Shown here in pieces: positions 21,120 to 33,521 of a DNA stretch of 64,000 nucleotides. The notes under the pieces are model-generated. The model had not been told where the DNA came from, made no database searches, and worked only from the letters and a program-made list of their open reading frames with translations. Origin of the DNA: Cryoendolithus antarcticus (taxonomy: Eukaryota; Ascomycota; Dothideomycetes; Cladosporiales; Cladosporiaceae); contig NAJO01000036.1 in the NCBI GenBank assembly GCA_002077065.1, forward strand, positions 310,001-374,000. The letters run 5' to 3'. Both the position numbers and the translations under genes were made by a program. Every line of letters starts with the position of its first letter. Position 1 is the stretch's first letter.

Positions 21120-22088
21120 CGGATCTTATCTCTCAATGATGCGCTCGCACTATGCTGACGTTGCTTGCATGTAGAGCCTCCGGCACGCTGCCACGTATCT
21201 CTTCACTAAAGCTCATATGCACGCAGTCCAAAACACCCACCAGCCAGCAGCAAAAAGCACAAACAAGTGGCTCAAATACACTCTTCTTTCCAATCTCCCC
21301 TACACCCAAGAAGGATATGAACTCTCCGTGTAACGCCCCTCTCTGCGCGTGCAACCTCTGCTGCAGCACACTCACACCCGCGTAACAACTCCCCGCTACC
21401 ACACAGATCAGACGACAAGAAGCGAAAGGCGACCCACGTGAATTCTTAGAGGGGGTCATATCAAAGCGCCCATTGACCAATTACAAGCTTGGATCTCGTG
21501 CAGGCTCCTGCACAGCTCGGGAATGTAGCACGCTAATGTGAGATGTCATCTGGCCTGTGGGCGGAGACAGATGCTAGAAGATGGCGGTCAAGGGTCTTGA
21601 TCGGACATCAGGTGGTGAGCAATGCGTCTTCCACCTGCCTGTATGGGCGGCTGCTCCGATGGAAGTTGTTGCGAATTCACATCCGTTGCCAAAGCCGTTA
21701 TTTCGAGGCTTTCGCGCTAGTACTGCAAGACAGAGACACTTCACATGCAAAACGGTCGCTCCCGAGATCTACGCGTGGAGTAAAGTTTGGTTAGCGAAAT
21801 TCATTTGGCGAGAAGAATTGATTGAGAAAGCACAGCACCTCAAAATGCTTCGAGAGAAGGATACTACCACATAAGAGATAGCAATATCAGAATTTTGCAG
21901 CGAAACTCCTTCGACAGGGCGAGTTGAACAACACCCCTCCAAATAGACGTCAAGCAGCGGTGAAATATTCGAGGTACATCCTCAGACACTCCACTTGAAG
22001 TTCTGCAGTATTTCCAACACAAGCAATTAGCTCAAGCACCACTTCGCTTGATACTAGGTATCATTAATTATTGGAATAAACAAGCGCC
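21120..22088. other. Divergent promoter region between Yvc1 and EIF1AD genes
   Basis: Nearly 1 kb with no gene I can support. A 97-codon ATG frame at 21581-21874 has ordinary composition and no recognisable domain. Confidence 0.4.
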
Positions 22089-22514
22089 ATGCCCAAACCA
22101 AAGCGCAACATCAACGCCACTGCCGAAGAAACCCTCTTCCCGCCCAGCATACTCGAACCCGGCCAACAAATCGCTCGCGTCAAACAAGCCGCAGGCAAGA
22201 ACCTCTACCACCTCGAGCTCCCCGACACCTCACCACTTCTCGCCGAGCTTCCTTCAAAATTCCGGTCCACGATCTGGATGAAGCGCGGGAGCTACGTTCT
22301 GGTTGACACTTCCGCAATGGCTGACCGAGACAACAAGCTCGGAGGCGAGATTGTGAATTTAGTCGGCGATGAGAAGGCGTGGCGGAAAGCAAAGTGGTGG
22401 CCAGTGGAGTTTGTGGCGAAGGCTAAGGGGTGGGGACGTGGGAGCGGGAGTGAGGATGAGGACCAGGGGCCGATGATGCCACCTTCTGAGTCTGAGGAGG
22501 AGAGTGAGGGGTGA
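22089..22514 (+). CDS. EIF1AD-like S1/eIF1A-domain protein
   Basis: RNA-binding protein of the EIF1AD (haponin/Obelix) family, related to translation factor eIF1A. It is reported nuclear in animals and is implicated in late 40S ribosome maturation. 141 aa, single exon. An OB-fold core spans about residues 10-85: 'ILEPGQQIARVKQAAGKNL', 'LAELPSKFRSTIWMKRG' and 'SYVLVDT' match the family pattern of strand-rich blocks. The C-terminal 30 residues are acidic and Ser-rich ('SGSEDEDQGP', 'PSESEEESEG'), as in homologues. The gene ends only 15 bp before the ALG3 stop on the other strand, so the 3' UTRs overlap. Confidence 0.9.
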   Translation: MPKPKRNINATAEETLFPPSILEPGQQIARVKQAAGKNLYHLELPDTSPLLAELPSKFRSTIWMKRGSYVLVDTSAMADRDNKLGGEIVNLVGDEKAWRKAKWWPVEFVAKAKGWGRGSGSEDEDQGPMMPPSESEEESEG

Positions 22515-22529
22515 GGGGTGCCTTCATGA

Positions 22530-23907
22530 TTATTCTACGTGGAGGTCTGGGTCTTTGATGGCCAATTTGACGCCTTCTGTCCGGCCAATTGCGAACCAAC
22601 TGGCGGAGACTGAGGCTGCCAGGCTGCCAACTACGACTATCGAGCTGGTGTCTGTACTTGGGTAGACGTTCCAAGCCCACTCTTGGGCTACCCAAACGGC
22701 ATATACGGCGACTGGATGCAAGCCACTTCGCCACAAGACGTACGGCGATACCCATGCAACGTAGGCGAAGAATTGGTAATGCAAGCTCCGTGCACACAAA
22801 CAGCCTACGAGCATCGCCGACGCCATGACGCTGAGCACAAAGTCTGGTGTCACACTTCGGGCGATCTTCGCTTGCGCAGCGCCTCTTGGGGGCTCGAGGA
22901 GCATCCACTCAAGTCCACCGAGCGTTATCCTGGCAGGCTTGAGCCATCGAGTGCCCAGGAAAGTGACGAGCAAGGCGCCGTGTGCTGCTAGCAGACCTAG
23001 CGAGAAGTTTCGAGACAGGAAGGTCTCCTCGCCGACGAAACGCCAGTTGACAGTCCACTTGAAGAAGAACTGTCGGCTGAGCTCGAATGCGCGGCCGAAG
23101 TAGCTGTAGACATCCTCAACAATGAACTCGTAGCCGAGCATAGCCTGGTAGATGTTAGCACGGGATCGGATAACGGCCACCAGACAAGCTACTGACCTGC
23201 ACCTGCATCATGAGAACTGCTTGCTTGACGGCCCGATCTCGACCGATCGCAAGCATGAGAATGAGTCCAACAGCCGGGAGCACGAGTAGCAAACTCATCT
23301 TGACTCCTAGTCCCGCGCTGAAGAGCAAACTACCAACCGTCCACCACCGCTTCTGGTAGGCAAGAATTGCAGCAAACAGGAAAGAGACCGCAAACCCATC
23401 GTTGAATAGCCGCAGCATGAAGATTGAATGCATGCGCTTGCTAAGTATAAGCATGGGCAGAACCCACGGCGGTGCGTTCGCTCGTCGATACGCTGCGATG
23501 GCGAGACCTAAAGTGCCCAGGTAGAGGGCGACGAAAGCGTACTGGGCGAAACGGATGTCCTTGCCTCCGTCCGTGAGAGCGTAGAGTAGTCTGTAAATGT
23601 AGACGTGCCCGCCAGGGTAGACGAGGGGCCCGGTCGAGCCAGAGATCTTAGCATAGTCGCGTTCGCCGGCGATGTAGGTCTCGATCTGTTCCATGTAGGC
23701 TTGCCAGTCTATCTCGGTGTCTTGCAAGTGTCAGTAAGGCGTTCGTTAATTGTTCTGCCTCACTGGTCGAGGTGCTCATGGCGTACATGGGATCTTCCAG
23801 ACGATCAAAAGGCAAAGCACCGCGTCAGATGCTACCAGTGCGGGTCCGATCCATCTGATCTGCTTCGGGTCTTGGGCAATACTGATGCCTTCCCTGATCA
23901 AGTCCAT
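22530..23907 (-). CDS. alg3: ALG3 alpha-1,3-mannosyltransferase
   Basis: Dolichyl-P-Man:Man5GlcNAc2-PP-dolichol mannosyltransferase of the ER. It adds the first lumenal mannose to the N-glycan precursor. Three exons: 23907-23787, 23720-23197 and 23144-22530. Introns are 66 bp (GTACGC...GCAAG) and 52 bp (GTCAGT...CTAAC...CAG), giving 419 aa. Family blocks are clear: 'IPYTEIDWQAYMEQ' across the first junction, 'GSTGPLVYPGGHVYIY', 'LRLFNDGF', 'LGVKMSLLLVLPAVGLIL' and 'GRAFELSRQFFFKWTVNWRF'. The protein has many membrane helices and belongs to the GT58 family. Length matches family members. The start is the first ATG in frame with the conserved N-terminal block. The gene is divergent from SEN34. 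Confidence 0.95.
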
Positions 23908-24353
23908 CTCAACAGGCTAGCCCAAAGGTCGGAGGCGCACTATGCATAGAGGATAGAGGACACGACCATCGCAGGAGTGAGGTCTGTTAGCAGCCAATCA
24001 TAGTCGGATCAGGACGAGGCTTGGCAGGCACGAATTGCTGTTTTCGTCATCCCGACCATCTTCTTTGATGTATTGACAGCAACCTCGCCCGGGGACTCAC
24101 ACCCAAACATGCCTTGAAGACACGTGAGAGCTGCTACAGCAGCACAATCAGGTATGTGTACTCCGTTCACTGCTCTTCGCGACACCTGATGAACTCCAAA
24201 TAATCTGTCAATCCCCTGAGATTCACTTCTCTGATGATACACTATTCAATCTCAAAACACTGATCTCCTCGTACACTCATTGCTGCTGCTCGCCCGTACC
24301 AGTCAGAATCTAGCTAACAAGCAAGTCAGCCTCACTAGGATCAGTCGGGCGAA
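23908..24353. other. Divergent promoter between ALG3 and SEN34
   Basis: 446 bp without a gene. Serves both flanking genes by position. Confidence 0.4.
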
Positions 24354-25448
24354 ATGGCGGCCATGAGGCAGCAAGCAGAGGTGTCCATCTCTGAGCCGTT
24401 CCCCATCTTCTCCCTTGCCCATAAATACATCCTCTACGACGTCAATGTAGTCTCCTACATCCGCGCCAAGTACAACATCACTGGTGTCCTGATCGGGACC
24501 CTGCCCCAAGCCCCCCAGCAGAATGTTTTCAGTGGCATTCCGCTCGAGCTCATGCCAGAGGAAGCTCGCCTGCTTGTGGAGAAGGGCATTGCGTACCTCG
24601 TGGACGATGTCAAAGTGCACAAGCACGCCTTTATGGACAACGGCCTGAGCGCGGAGGAGAAGAAGGCGTTCCAGAGCGCACTGCGAAGGCAGGGACTGGC
24701 TGCTGCGAGAGACGTAGCGAAGAGGGGTGATGATCGGAAGAAGGTGGCACTGGAGAAGAAGTTTGGGATGGGAGATTGGAATGATATTCCTGAGGAGATG
24801 CTGGCTCCGACGGGAAAGCGTGCAAAGAAGGGAAAGAAGACCGGGAGTCGACCTACGAGCTCAGGCGGCACTGGCACGAACACACCTGCTGGCGAAGCAT
24901 CTGGTGCCGTGACGCCTACTGTCGAAGAGGACGAGAGTCTCTTCTCGGCGCCTGCTGAGTCGGTGACGAATCCGAGACCACCAGGGCCACGGCGCAGCGA
25001 GTCTCGGGCGTCGTCTGCGGCTGGTTCGTTGATGCTCACGCCGTATCCTCAAACACCGACAACTTCAGCTCCGCTACTACAGTCAACTCCTCCACGGTCT
25101 GACGAAGTACCGCCTCTCCCCGAGGTACCACCCTCGTATCCGCTGTACAAGCACCTACATGATAAGTCGTACTTCATGGCTCCAGGTCTGCGATTTGGCT
25201 GCCAGTACATGGCCTACCCAGGCGATCCTCTACGATTCCACAGCCATTTCCTCTGCAATGGTATGGACTGGGACCAAGAGTTCGACCTCTTGGACATTGT
25301 AGGTGGCGGCAGACTTGGCACTGGTGTCAAGAAGGGCTTCTTGATCGGCGGACAAGAGACCTCCTTTACCATCAACAAAGCAGATAGCGACGCTACCAAC
25401 GGTAAGACGGGGGTAAGAACATTTTGCATTGAGTGGGGTGGTATGTAG
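24354..25448 (+). CDS. sen34: tRNA-splicing endonuclease subunit Sen34
   Basis: Catalytic subunit of the SEN complex, cutting the 3' splice site of intron-containing pre-tRNAs. 364 aa. The N-terminal domain ('FSLAHKYILYDVNVVSYIRA', residues about 18-70) is followed by a low-complexity linker of about 130 residues. The endonuclease fold is at the C-terminus. There 'YPLYKHLHDKSYFMAPGLRF', 'YPGDPLRFHSHF' and 'GVKKGFLIGG' carry the Tyr, His and Lys of the RNase-A-like catalytic triad. The chain ends 'FCIEWGGM', close to the usual ending of the family. A GTATGT at the stop could be a donor to a further short exon, but the present end is sufficient. The linker is longer than in yeast Sen34 (275 aa). 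Confidence 0.93.
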   Translation: MAAMRQQAEVSISEPFPIFSLAHKYILYDVNVVSYIRAKYNITGVLIGTLPQAPQQNVFSGIPLELMPEEARLLVEKGIAYLVDDVKVHKHAFMDNGLSAEEKKAFQSALRRQGLAAARDVAKRGDDRKKVALEKKFGMGDWNDIPEEMLAPTGKRAKKGKKTGSRPTSSGGTGTNTPAGEASGAVTPTVEEDESLFSAPAESVTNPRPPGPRRSESRASSAAGSLMLTPYPQTPTTSAPLLQSTPPRSDEVPPLPEVPPSYPLYKHLHDKSYFMAPGLRFGCQYMAYPGDPLRFHSHFLCNGMDWDQEFDLLDIVGGGRLGTGVKKGFLIGGQETSFTINKADSDATNGKTGVRTFCIEWGGM

Positions 25449-25635
25449 TCTTTCAACCCCTCAGCTCAAAGTCACATGCTTGCTCCAAGTCTCCCTCTTG
25501 TCAAGGAAGGAGCCACCCAACACACGGAGGTAGGTAGATCTCCGCCGCTCGCTTGCTCACTGCTCCTCACTCATCCCTTGACGTTTGCAAACCTTCCCAC
25601 GACAACACCGCCGCAGTGCCGCCACCACTGTGTCG

Positions 25636-27395
25636 ATGGACTACACACTCTTCACCCCTCGCTACGATATGGAAGATGAACGCACTGATATCGACTCGAT
25701 GGAGGCAGGCGGATCGCTAACGAGAACCAACAGTATCGCTCCTTGGGAGTCAATTCTATTACCAATTTTCCCGACTGAGCCGGCGGAGTTGCAGGGCAGT
25801 GAGGTGGTGAGTCCTTCTGGGCCACCACCTTCGCAACGAGCACCGTCGCCGCCAGAGATTCCTGCTCGCAATCCAGCTCGCGTCCGCAGTATCGACCGCA
25901 ACATCCCATTCCCGATCGGCAGTGCTAGGCGAGTGAGCACCAGTCGCTCGGTGTCTTTCGACCTCAGTACCAGGGCCTATCAGGGAAGTCCCGCCACACC
26001 TCAGCAAAATCACACAGCAAGCCAGTACAGCAACATCACAGGGAGATCGCCAGCTCTCGTGAACCCGATCACTTCTAACGATCTCTTCCCAAGCCACTCG
26101 CATCGTCGTCCGCCATCGACGCCGAGCAGGAATATTTCATCACCATGCATTCCGGAGAATTTGGCAGAGGACAATGTCACCCCCAAGCCTCTCAAGATCC
26201 AGCGTCGTGCGATGTCCGATGGTAGCGAGCATCCGAATGCTCGCTTCCCTCCTGGCACGCCTGCAAGAGTTCATACTGTGGCCGATCGAGCCCGCAGTGA
26301 TGCCAGGCGCACCGTCACTGTGCCGACTCACATGAACCGCGATCGCTTCTCCTTCAATCCGAATGAGAGTGATGAGCTGGAGGTGGCCCGGCCGCCTTGT
26401 GGCTACAACTCTCAGCATGCCACTGAAAGTGACGACGCTGTGTCGCCACTAGCTGCCGAGCTGAGTACCGACGGAGCTATACCATCAAGCGCCAGTGCAG
26501 AGAAGGGTAGAGAGATCACTCACCAAAAGCAGCGTCGGCCCACGATCTCATCGCCCGATAATGAGGAGACGCTTTGTGAGCACCACTACAGTGAGCAGCG
26601 TTCATCTTTGAGGATCGTCACGCCAACGCCGACCACGCGTACGCATCAACGCAGCGCTTCAGTCACAGCAATCAGAGCGGGTCTCTCGCCTACCACTGCC
26701 CTCACTCGCGGATCAATAGTCAGCCCTGGCACGTGTAATCCGAATGGTCGCATTCCCATCCGTCGCCGCCCAAACTCTGCGCACATACTCACTCACCACG
26801 ACATCTCGCACTCCATCAACCCTGACATATCACTCCAGTCTCAACAGCCCAAGCCGAAGCGTCACGAACACCCCATGGACAAATCTTACCATTACTGGAG
26901 CTCTAGCTCTGAAGACGCTTCCGACGGTACAGGTCCGCGTCCCTGCAAAGCCTGCAAGTCCACGCAGAAGGCGCTCGCCATCAATCCGGCTTGCTGCAAG
27001 GGGAGCAAAGAGCAGTTCTGCGTCGGATGCTGGAATGAAGGCATGGCGATGGGTCTGAGGAAGAAGTCACCGGAGGAGTGGCTGGCGTGCTTGCTATGTG
27101 GGAGGAACTTGCTGAGTGAGGATCAGAGGAGGTTGGCCAGGAAGGCTACGCAGTATAGGTGAGTCGAGCTGGTGGAATGGAACGAAGGGATTTATACTGA
27201 TGAGATTGTAGGGATAAGATCAAGAACCTGAAGTCGGAATTGGGGAGTTTCAGGAATAGGGTGCTGTATCCTGCTGAAGAGAAGGAAAAGCAGAAGGAGA
27301 GGGTCAAGCGTCGCGGTAGTATGGGCTCCGAACTTACTCTGTTGGGTGGGCGCAGTGCTGGCGATCGTAAGAAGAGGAGTGCTTGGGAGAAGTGA
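25636..27395 (+). CDS. Hypothetical protein with C-terminal Cys-rich motif
   Basis: Unrecognised protein, about 568 aa, two exons: 25636-27158 and 27212-27395. The 53-bp intron is GTGAGT...TTGTAG, and the splice restores 'TQYR' plus 'DKIKNLKSELG'. Residues 1-430 are Ser/Pro/Arg-rich and probably disordered. Residues about 435-500 hold a Cys cluster: 'PCKACKSTQKAL', 'NPACCKGSKEQFCVGCW' and 'LACLLCGRNLL', i.e. several CxxC pairs that could bind zinc in a small treble-clef or ribbon. A short helical, basic C-terminus follows. The start is the first ATG (25636); the frame is open upstream without ATG. The zinc-binding idea is inference. Confidence 0.7.
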
Positions 27396-29672
27396 AGCCA
27401 AGAGACGGTTGGGACTGATGCTTGAAGGGTTGACGAGTGAGCGAATCAAGCTACCATGAGGACGCCAAGAGCACTGACTACCCGGACAGTGAAGTAAGTT
27501 TGGCGCAATGAACGACCTGATTGCTGGTTTGGGGGTCATGGTTGCTGCTACTTTGTGTCGCGAGATTTTGGGCGAGAGAGATCTCTCGGAAACCGAGCTT
27601 TGCCCGGATTGCTGTCCGGTGCAACAGAAAGCACCACAGGCGATCGGAGGGTATTGCGGAGAGACAGCAGCAGTATTGCCGTTCTGTCCGATCCGTAGCC
27701 TTGTATCGGAGTCAATGTCACATACTTTGTGGGGTGCGTAGTCTGGGGAGAGCTCTGTCTCCGCGGTGCAAACGTCGTGAAGGGGGTGTGGAACACATGC
27801 ATTGGCGTGAGGAGGAGGCCCACTATATGTTATGGACCGATCGAGCTTCTCGGCGAGGACAACGCGGGCAAAGCTGGGAACTGGCGATGGCAGGCGACGG
27901 GCACATATTGTCGACTTCTGTCCAAAGTCGCGATCAAATGTTGACTTTCTCTTGAAAGCAGACATTGCGTTGTTTCCAGCCGGGGCACAGCATCGACGCA
28001 CGGCATTGTGTGCCGGACACCAGCACCCGATCTTCAACTTTCCCTGCCACGTGCGCGACTTCATGCTGTATGACCCAAGCCACAGCATACGGCGGTGTGA
28101 TGCTGTCGCCGGCCTCGCATTGGACTATTCGACCCCTCATCGTAATACAGACCCGATGAGCTGGCCTCTCAACTCGGTCACGTAGCTGCAAGCGGCCGAG
28201 CCATCACCTCCCCGCGACGCAGCGCTCTGTGGTGTATTTTGCACGTGTCAAACGATAAATGATCATCTTCCACGTCAGCGAAGGCAATCACGGGACCAGA
28301 CGTTCGAGACAATCCGAGGCGCACTCGGAGAGCCGCAGTAGTGGATATCCTCCCCCTCTACCATGATTCAAGCACCCACCTTTCCGCTCGGCACCCAAGA
28401 CATCGAGTCCTCCTTTCATCACGTATCTGCAGCTCTCGAGGAGATGACACGCCTGAAGCCTCGAATGCATGCAGGTCCGAACTCAGGTGCGAGTCAGCTC
28501 CCGTTTCGCTGACGGGGGACAGCCATGTCTTGAACAAGATGAGCGCAAGCGTGTTGGCAACGCCGCCGTTTTCCATCAACACGTTGCAGCGAAGCCTTGT
28601 ACGCGGCTCCGATCTGAAACCCCAAGATCGACGTGTCGATAGTAGTGGGGAAATAAGACATGACGAGGGTAGAGGGGCTGCCCTTGTCACACGCCCGATT
28701 CTCATCTCGCACATCGTGACATTACGAAGCAGGCACCTACATGTTCTAGCGCGTGGCCAGCTTGCCAGCCCTGTTGTAGCCTTGTAGGTGATCGAACGAC
28801 TTGACTACAGTATGCACATAGACCCTGCAATCAATACCAGTTTCGTGGAAGCGAGATGGTAGGCCTGCAATGTGCGATCCGATCGAGCAGTGATCATGAC
28901 TTTGTCAGCTGATCAGGCGGAGATGAAGTGCTCGATCCTTTCAGGATCAGCTGGTCAAACACGAGTGGCTCGATGATGGTGAGAGCTGAACAGAGCAGAG
29001 GGAGGCACGTCCGAGATCGACTGCCGGCACCTGCCACATCGCGTCGAGACTTCTCGAAGTCTGTCAACCTCATGTGCCTACTACCGACATGCTGACGCCA
29101 CACACAATTGCCGTCTTCAGCGTTTCTCTCCGTGACATCTAGTGAAAACTCTTCTCCTGCCTCAAGGTGGTGTAGACCGACAACCACCTGCATAGTCCGG
29201 TCCGTTCATGCGACCACTCACAGGGCTACACCCTGGCCACCAAAGTGGAACTTCGGCCCGTGCCTGAATAGAAACGATCTCCCTTCATCCGGAGCCTCAC
29301 AAGGTCATCTCTTCTGACCAGGAGCATGCATGATGACAGCAAGCGAAGGTGGTGACGTGCAGGAGCGTTGCCCGTTATGACTTGTCAGGAACGGATCTTC
29401 GCACCGCGAACACGAAATTCATGCTGCCTACTCTCGGCGGTCAGCAACGTATCGAAGATGTCAGGTCTGCCCTTGCATGTGCTGGCTCCATGACTGGCTG
29501 GCAAGACCTTCGCGGAGCAAGACCACATGACTTTGGCTCCGCATGAACCTTGCTTGCCACGCATGGCGGTATGGGGCTGTTGCGGAGCCGCGATGCCTCG
29601 TAGTACGCCACCGGTCAGGACATCACATTGTGGGACCGTTGGACGTGCATGGAGAGCAGAAGTCGTGGCAGG

Positions 29673-29708
29673 CACACGCATGTTCACACGCATGTTCACA
29701 CGCATGTT
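29673..29708. repeat. Three tandem copies of a 12-bp unit
   Basis: 'CACACGCATGTT' is repeated three times without mismatch, followed by a partial copy. It is a minisatellite-like repeat about 0.7 kb upstream of xlnR, with no coding role seen. Confidence 0.85.
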
Positions 29709-29877
29709 CACGGCAGTCTGCAGCGAGCTCGTGGACGATCTCACCTTGATGCAGCAAGCGCGTGGCATAATTGTGCGTCGAGTCGAGGTCTGACCGTTGC
29801 GGGAGCTTGTCATCAACTGCAGTCGGTGTGTCTATTTACCTTTATCGTTGAGGAGGGAAAGTAGCGGTACTCTCGAG

Positions 29878-29883
29878 GGCTAA
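29878..29883 (+). promoter_or_regulatory. GGCTAA, candidate XlnR-binding element
   Basis: GGCTAA is the core bound by XlnR/Xyr1 in other ascomycetes. This single copy lies about 540 bp before the xlnR start codon and could serve autoregulation. A hexamer is expected by chance about every 2 kb on two strands, so the evidence is weak. Confidence 0.25.
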
Positions 29884-30423
29884 TTCGGCACGCGCAATCA
29901 TCATGGAGCAGCACAACCTGACCATAGCCCACGATGAGGAAAGGCTGAGAGAGACTGAGATCATTCGAGTCTCGCCAGCTCTGCCTGGTCACGCAGGAGG
30001 GGCCTGTCAATAGTAGTCAGGGCCAGCGAGCCTCTTCACGTCTCGTGGTCTGTGTGTGCCAGAGAACCCTGGTCCGGTCCTTTCGCACATGCACCCCAGA
30101 TTTGATTATTGGCGCTATGGGGATGAGCATCGGCCACCCTGCCTGACGATGGCGTTTCTGTCTCTAGAGCAAGATATTGATGGATCGCCGCTGCCGGATC
30201 TCGCACAGTCTCCAACACCTCCCGCCTTGCCATAGCATTTGCAGCACAGCGAACCTGCACGTCTTCCCAGCAGAACAACTCATATTTGTGGTGTATGTGG
30301 CTTATCGCTCACATCATCGAGTGGGAGAGGTGATCGGCATTTACGATTCGAACGCCCGCATCGCAATGCGCTAAAACCTTAGGCGCCCTTAGCGAGGATT
30401 CGACAACCGTCTTGACCGCGAAA

Positions 30424-33400
30424 ATGCTCTCTACTACCACCTTACACCACCCATACCCAGATCACTTTGGGTATCAGGCCATGGCGATGCAACAGCAGCA
30501 TGTACTGCATCCTGCACACATGTCTACGCCTATGATGGCCACTACTGGACTGGACACGCTTGCCGAGGCCGGAAGTCAGTACCAGATGCAGCATGGTGTC
30601 CACCCGCAACAGCTGCCACACCCGCAAGGACAACAAGGCCTACAGAACCTCAACAATGCTGCTAGACCCCCTATGAAGCATCGTCTTAGCTACGGCGCTG
30701 AAAGTGCTACTGGAGGGTCCATCCACGGTGGGGAGAAGAAGCTGGGTCGAAGTGGCAGCAGTGGTCAGCCGGTGCGGAGGCGCATAAGCCGAGCATGTGA
30801 TCAGTGCAATCAGCTGCGAACTAAGTGCGACGGCAAAACGCCATGCGCTCATTGCGTCGAATTCGGACTAACGTGTGAATATGTGCGGGAACGCAAGAAG
30901 CGTGGCAAAGCATCACGTAAGGATCTTGCCGCACAGCAAGCCGCCAATGGTGGCACCGACGGTGACGAGGGCAAAGATGGCAGTCCAAATTCAGTCTTCC
31001 AAGACAACTCCTCCGAGGATCAGAGCAATGATACAAAGGAGACTCTACAGCAAGGCATCAAGCGACGGCGATCAAGTGCTGATCTGCCGCCGCCAAGATT
31101 GCCACCAAACAGGACTGAGAGCATGAGTAGCCAAAGACATCCTGGCGAGATGCACCCGTTGCCCAGCATGGAGCACAACGGCGCGCTGAATGGCCACCAC
31201 ATCCCTGACATACAGAGCATGGAACGGCAAATACCGAATCACATGCCCATGAACGCGCAAACCCCCGGTATGCCCTTACCCACTCCAAGACTGCCAAACA
31301 ATGGCATGCCTGAGCGCACCATGTCTGTCTCGATGGGTGAGTACAGCACCATCGATGACTACCACCGAAGTATGCTACATGCTAGCAATACAGTGAACGG
31401 TCAGAACATCCTGCACAGTGGAGCAACTGCAATGCCGAACTCGATGATGCAAAATGGACAGATGCCAGGCTATCCAGAAAGTCAATACGGCGTCCCATCA
31501 CCTGGTAGTCAGCAGGGTATGGGACATGGTCACTTCCGGATGGGTGAGTCTCCTCTGTCGGCTGGCTTCATGGGTCAGTCGCCTGTGGGTAACTCGCCGG
31601 GCTGGCTTTCTCTGCCATCGCCCTCAAACGGCATGTATAACCATCTGCATGCGGGCCAAATGCAGCAGCCACTTCGATACCCTGTTTTGCGACCGCTACT
31701 TCAACACATCGCTGCGATCATCCCGATTACCCTCGCATGCGATCTTCTCGAGCTTTACTTCACCAGCACATCCTCGGCCTTCATGCAGCCGCAGTCGCCA
31801 TACATACTCGGCTACATCTTCCGCAAACGCTCATTCCTGCGAGTCACGAACCCACGACAATGCAGTCCGGCGCTCCTTGCCAGCATGCTGTGGGTCGCAG
31901 CGCAAACCAGCGAGTCAGCTTTCCTCACCTCCCCTCCGTCTGCTCGTGGTAAGATCTGCCAGAAGCTGCTCGAGCTCACAGTCGGTCTGCTGAAGCCTCT
32001 GATCCATCGGTCGTCGGACTCGCCGTCGGCGTACGGCGCCAATACAGTCATCAACGGTGTCGCACTCGGCGGATTCGGCGTCGGACTTCCCACGCAAGTA
32101 CAAGAGATGGAAGGAGGTTCGCCAGGTGCTACAGGCGGACTGGACGATGTTGCGACATACATACATCTTGCGACAGTGGTGTCAGCGAGCGAATACAAAG
32201 CAGCCAGTCTCCGATGGTGGAACGCAGCATGGACATTGGCTAGAGAGCTGAAGCTGGGTCGTGAGTTACCGCCTAGTCCAGAGCCTCAAGCCCAGCAAGA
32301 TGGTGCCGACGGAAGCGGGGAGCACAATGGCGAGCATGAAGGTATGAGGATGAATGAGCACCGACCGATCAACGGCGCACCGCCAGGCGCCAACAGCCCA
32401 CCAGGCGTAATTTCAGAAGAGGAACGAGAAGAGCGGAGGCGGATATGGTGGCTCCTATATACGGTGGACCGACACCTTGCGCTTTGCTACAATCGACCTC
32501 TGTTCCTACTGGACGTCGAATGCGATGGCCTGCTCCAACCCGAGAACGACGCGATCTGGCAAGCCGGAGAGTACTATCCACCTGAGAACTTCGCCGAGAT
32601 CAGCTTCTTCCGAAGACGAGGACCGAGTTTCGAGTGCACTGGGCATAGCATCTTTGGCCACTTCCTGCCACTCATGACGATCATGGGCGAGATCGTCGAC
32701 TTGAATCATGCCCGGAACCACCCTCGTTTCGGCTTGAGGTTCCGCAACCCTAGCGACTGGGACGACCACGCTGCCGAGATCAGCCAGCAGCTTGAGGCCT
32801 ACGGCCGAAGTCTTAAGGAATTCGAAGCACGCTTCACCACTGCTGCACCGCCTGAGCCGAAGAAGCCGACTGAAGAGCACGATGCTAACACGCCATCGGT
32901 AAAGTCTGTAGGCAGCCATCAATCTGCCCAACGCATGACACAATCGATTCTCCAGTCCAAGGTCGTTGTTGCTTACGGCACGCACTTGATGCACACACTG
33001 CACATCTTACTCAACGGCAAGTGGGACCCTATCGCTTTGCTGGACGACAACGATCTCTGGATCTCTTCGCAGTCCTTCATATCGGCCACCTCGCATGCTG
33101 TCTCGGCCGCCGAAGCGATCAACGAGATTCTTGAGTACGATCCGGATTTGAGCTTCATGCCATTCTTCTTTGGCATCTACCTCCTTCAAGGAAGTTTCTT
33201 GTTGCTACTCATCGCGGATAAGTTGCAGGGTGAGGCGAGTCCGAGTGTGGTCAAGGCCTGTGAAACTATTGTGAGGGCACATGAGGCTTGTGTCGTTACA
33301 CTGAATACCGAGTATCAGGTGAGCGCTTCCCCGGAACGAAGGTAGACCCCACACAAATATACTGACTTTCGTAACAGAGAAACTTCCGAAAAGTCATGCG

Positions 33401-33521
33401 ATCTGCCCTCTCCCAAGTGAGAGGCAGGATCATCGAAGACTTCGGCGAGCAACAACTACGGAGAAGAGAGGTGCTAGCACTGTACCGCTGGACGGGTGAT
33501 GGGACTGGGCTGGCGTTGTGA
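30424..33521 (+). CDS. xlnR: XlnR/Xyr1 xylanolytic transcriptional activator
   Basis: Zn(II)2Cys6 activator of xylanase, cellulase and D-xylose catabolic genes, acting in the nucleus on xylose induction. Two exons: 30424-33318 and 33378-33521. The intron is 59 bp (GTGAGC...CTGAC...ACAG) and the protein 1012 aa. The zinc cluster begins at C125 ('[16 protein letters not shown]', '[14 protein letters not shown]') and is followed by the basic linker '[13 protein letters not shown]', diagnostic of XlnR. The middle fungal-specific TF domain contains '[20 protein letters not shown]'. The last exon encodes '[16 protein letters not shown]' and ends '[13 protein letters not shown]', the conserved XlnR C-terminus. 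The ATG at 30424 is the first in frame. No truncation is seen. The closest candidate target in the window is the GH43 gene at 11 kb. Confidence 0.95.

Larger units (their letters stand above)
27396..30423. other. 3 kb gene-poor stretch upstream of xlnR
   Basis: No gene I can support on either strand. A 298-codon minus-strand frame at 27192-28088 runs antisense through the last exon of the preceding gene and has no coding character. The right part must include the XlnR promoter and leader. One GGCTAA element is at 29878-29883 and a 12-bp tandem repeat at 29673-29708. Confidence 0.45.

Noticed and set aside
27192..28088. 298-codon open frame on the minus strand
   Set aside because: Runs antisense through the last exon of the Cys-rich gene, mixed low-information composition, no domain, and no sensible splice pattern.
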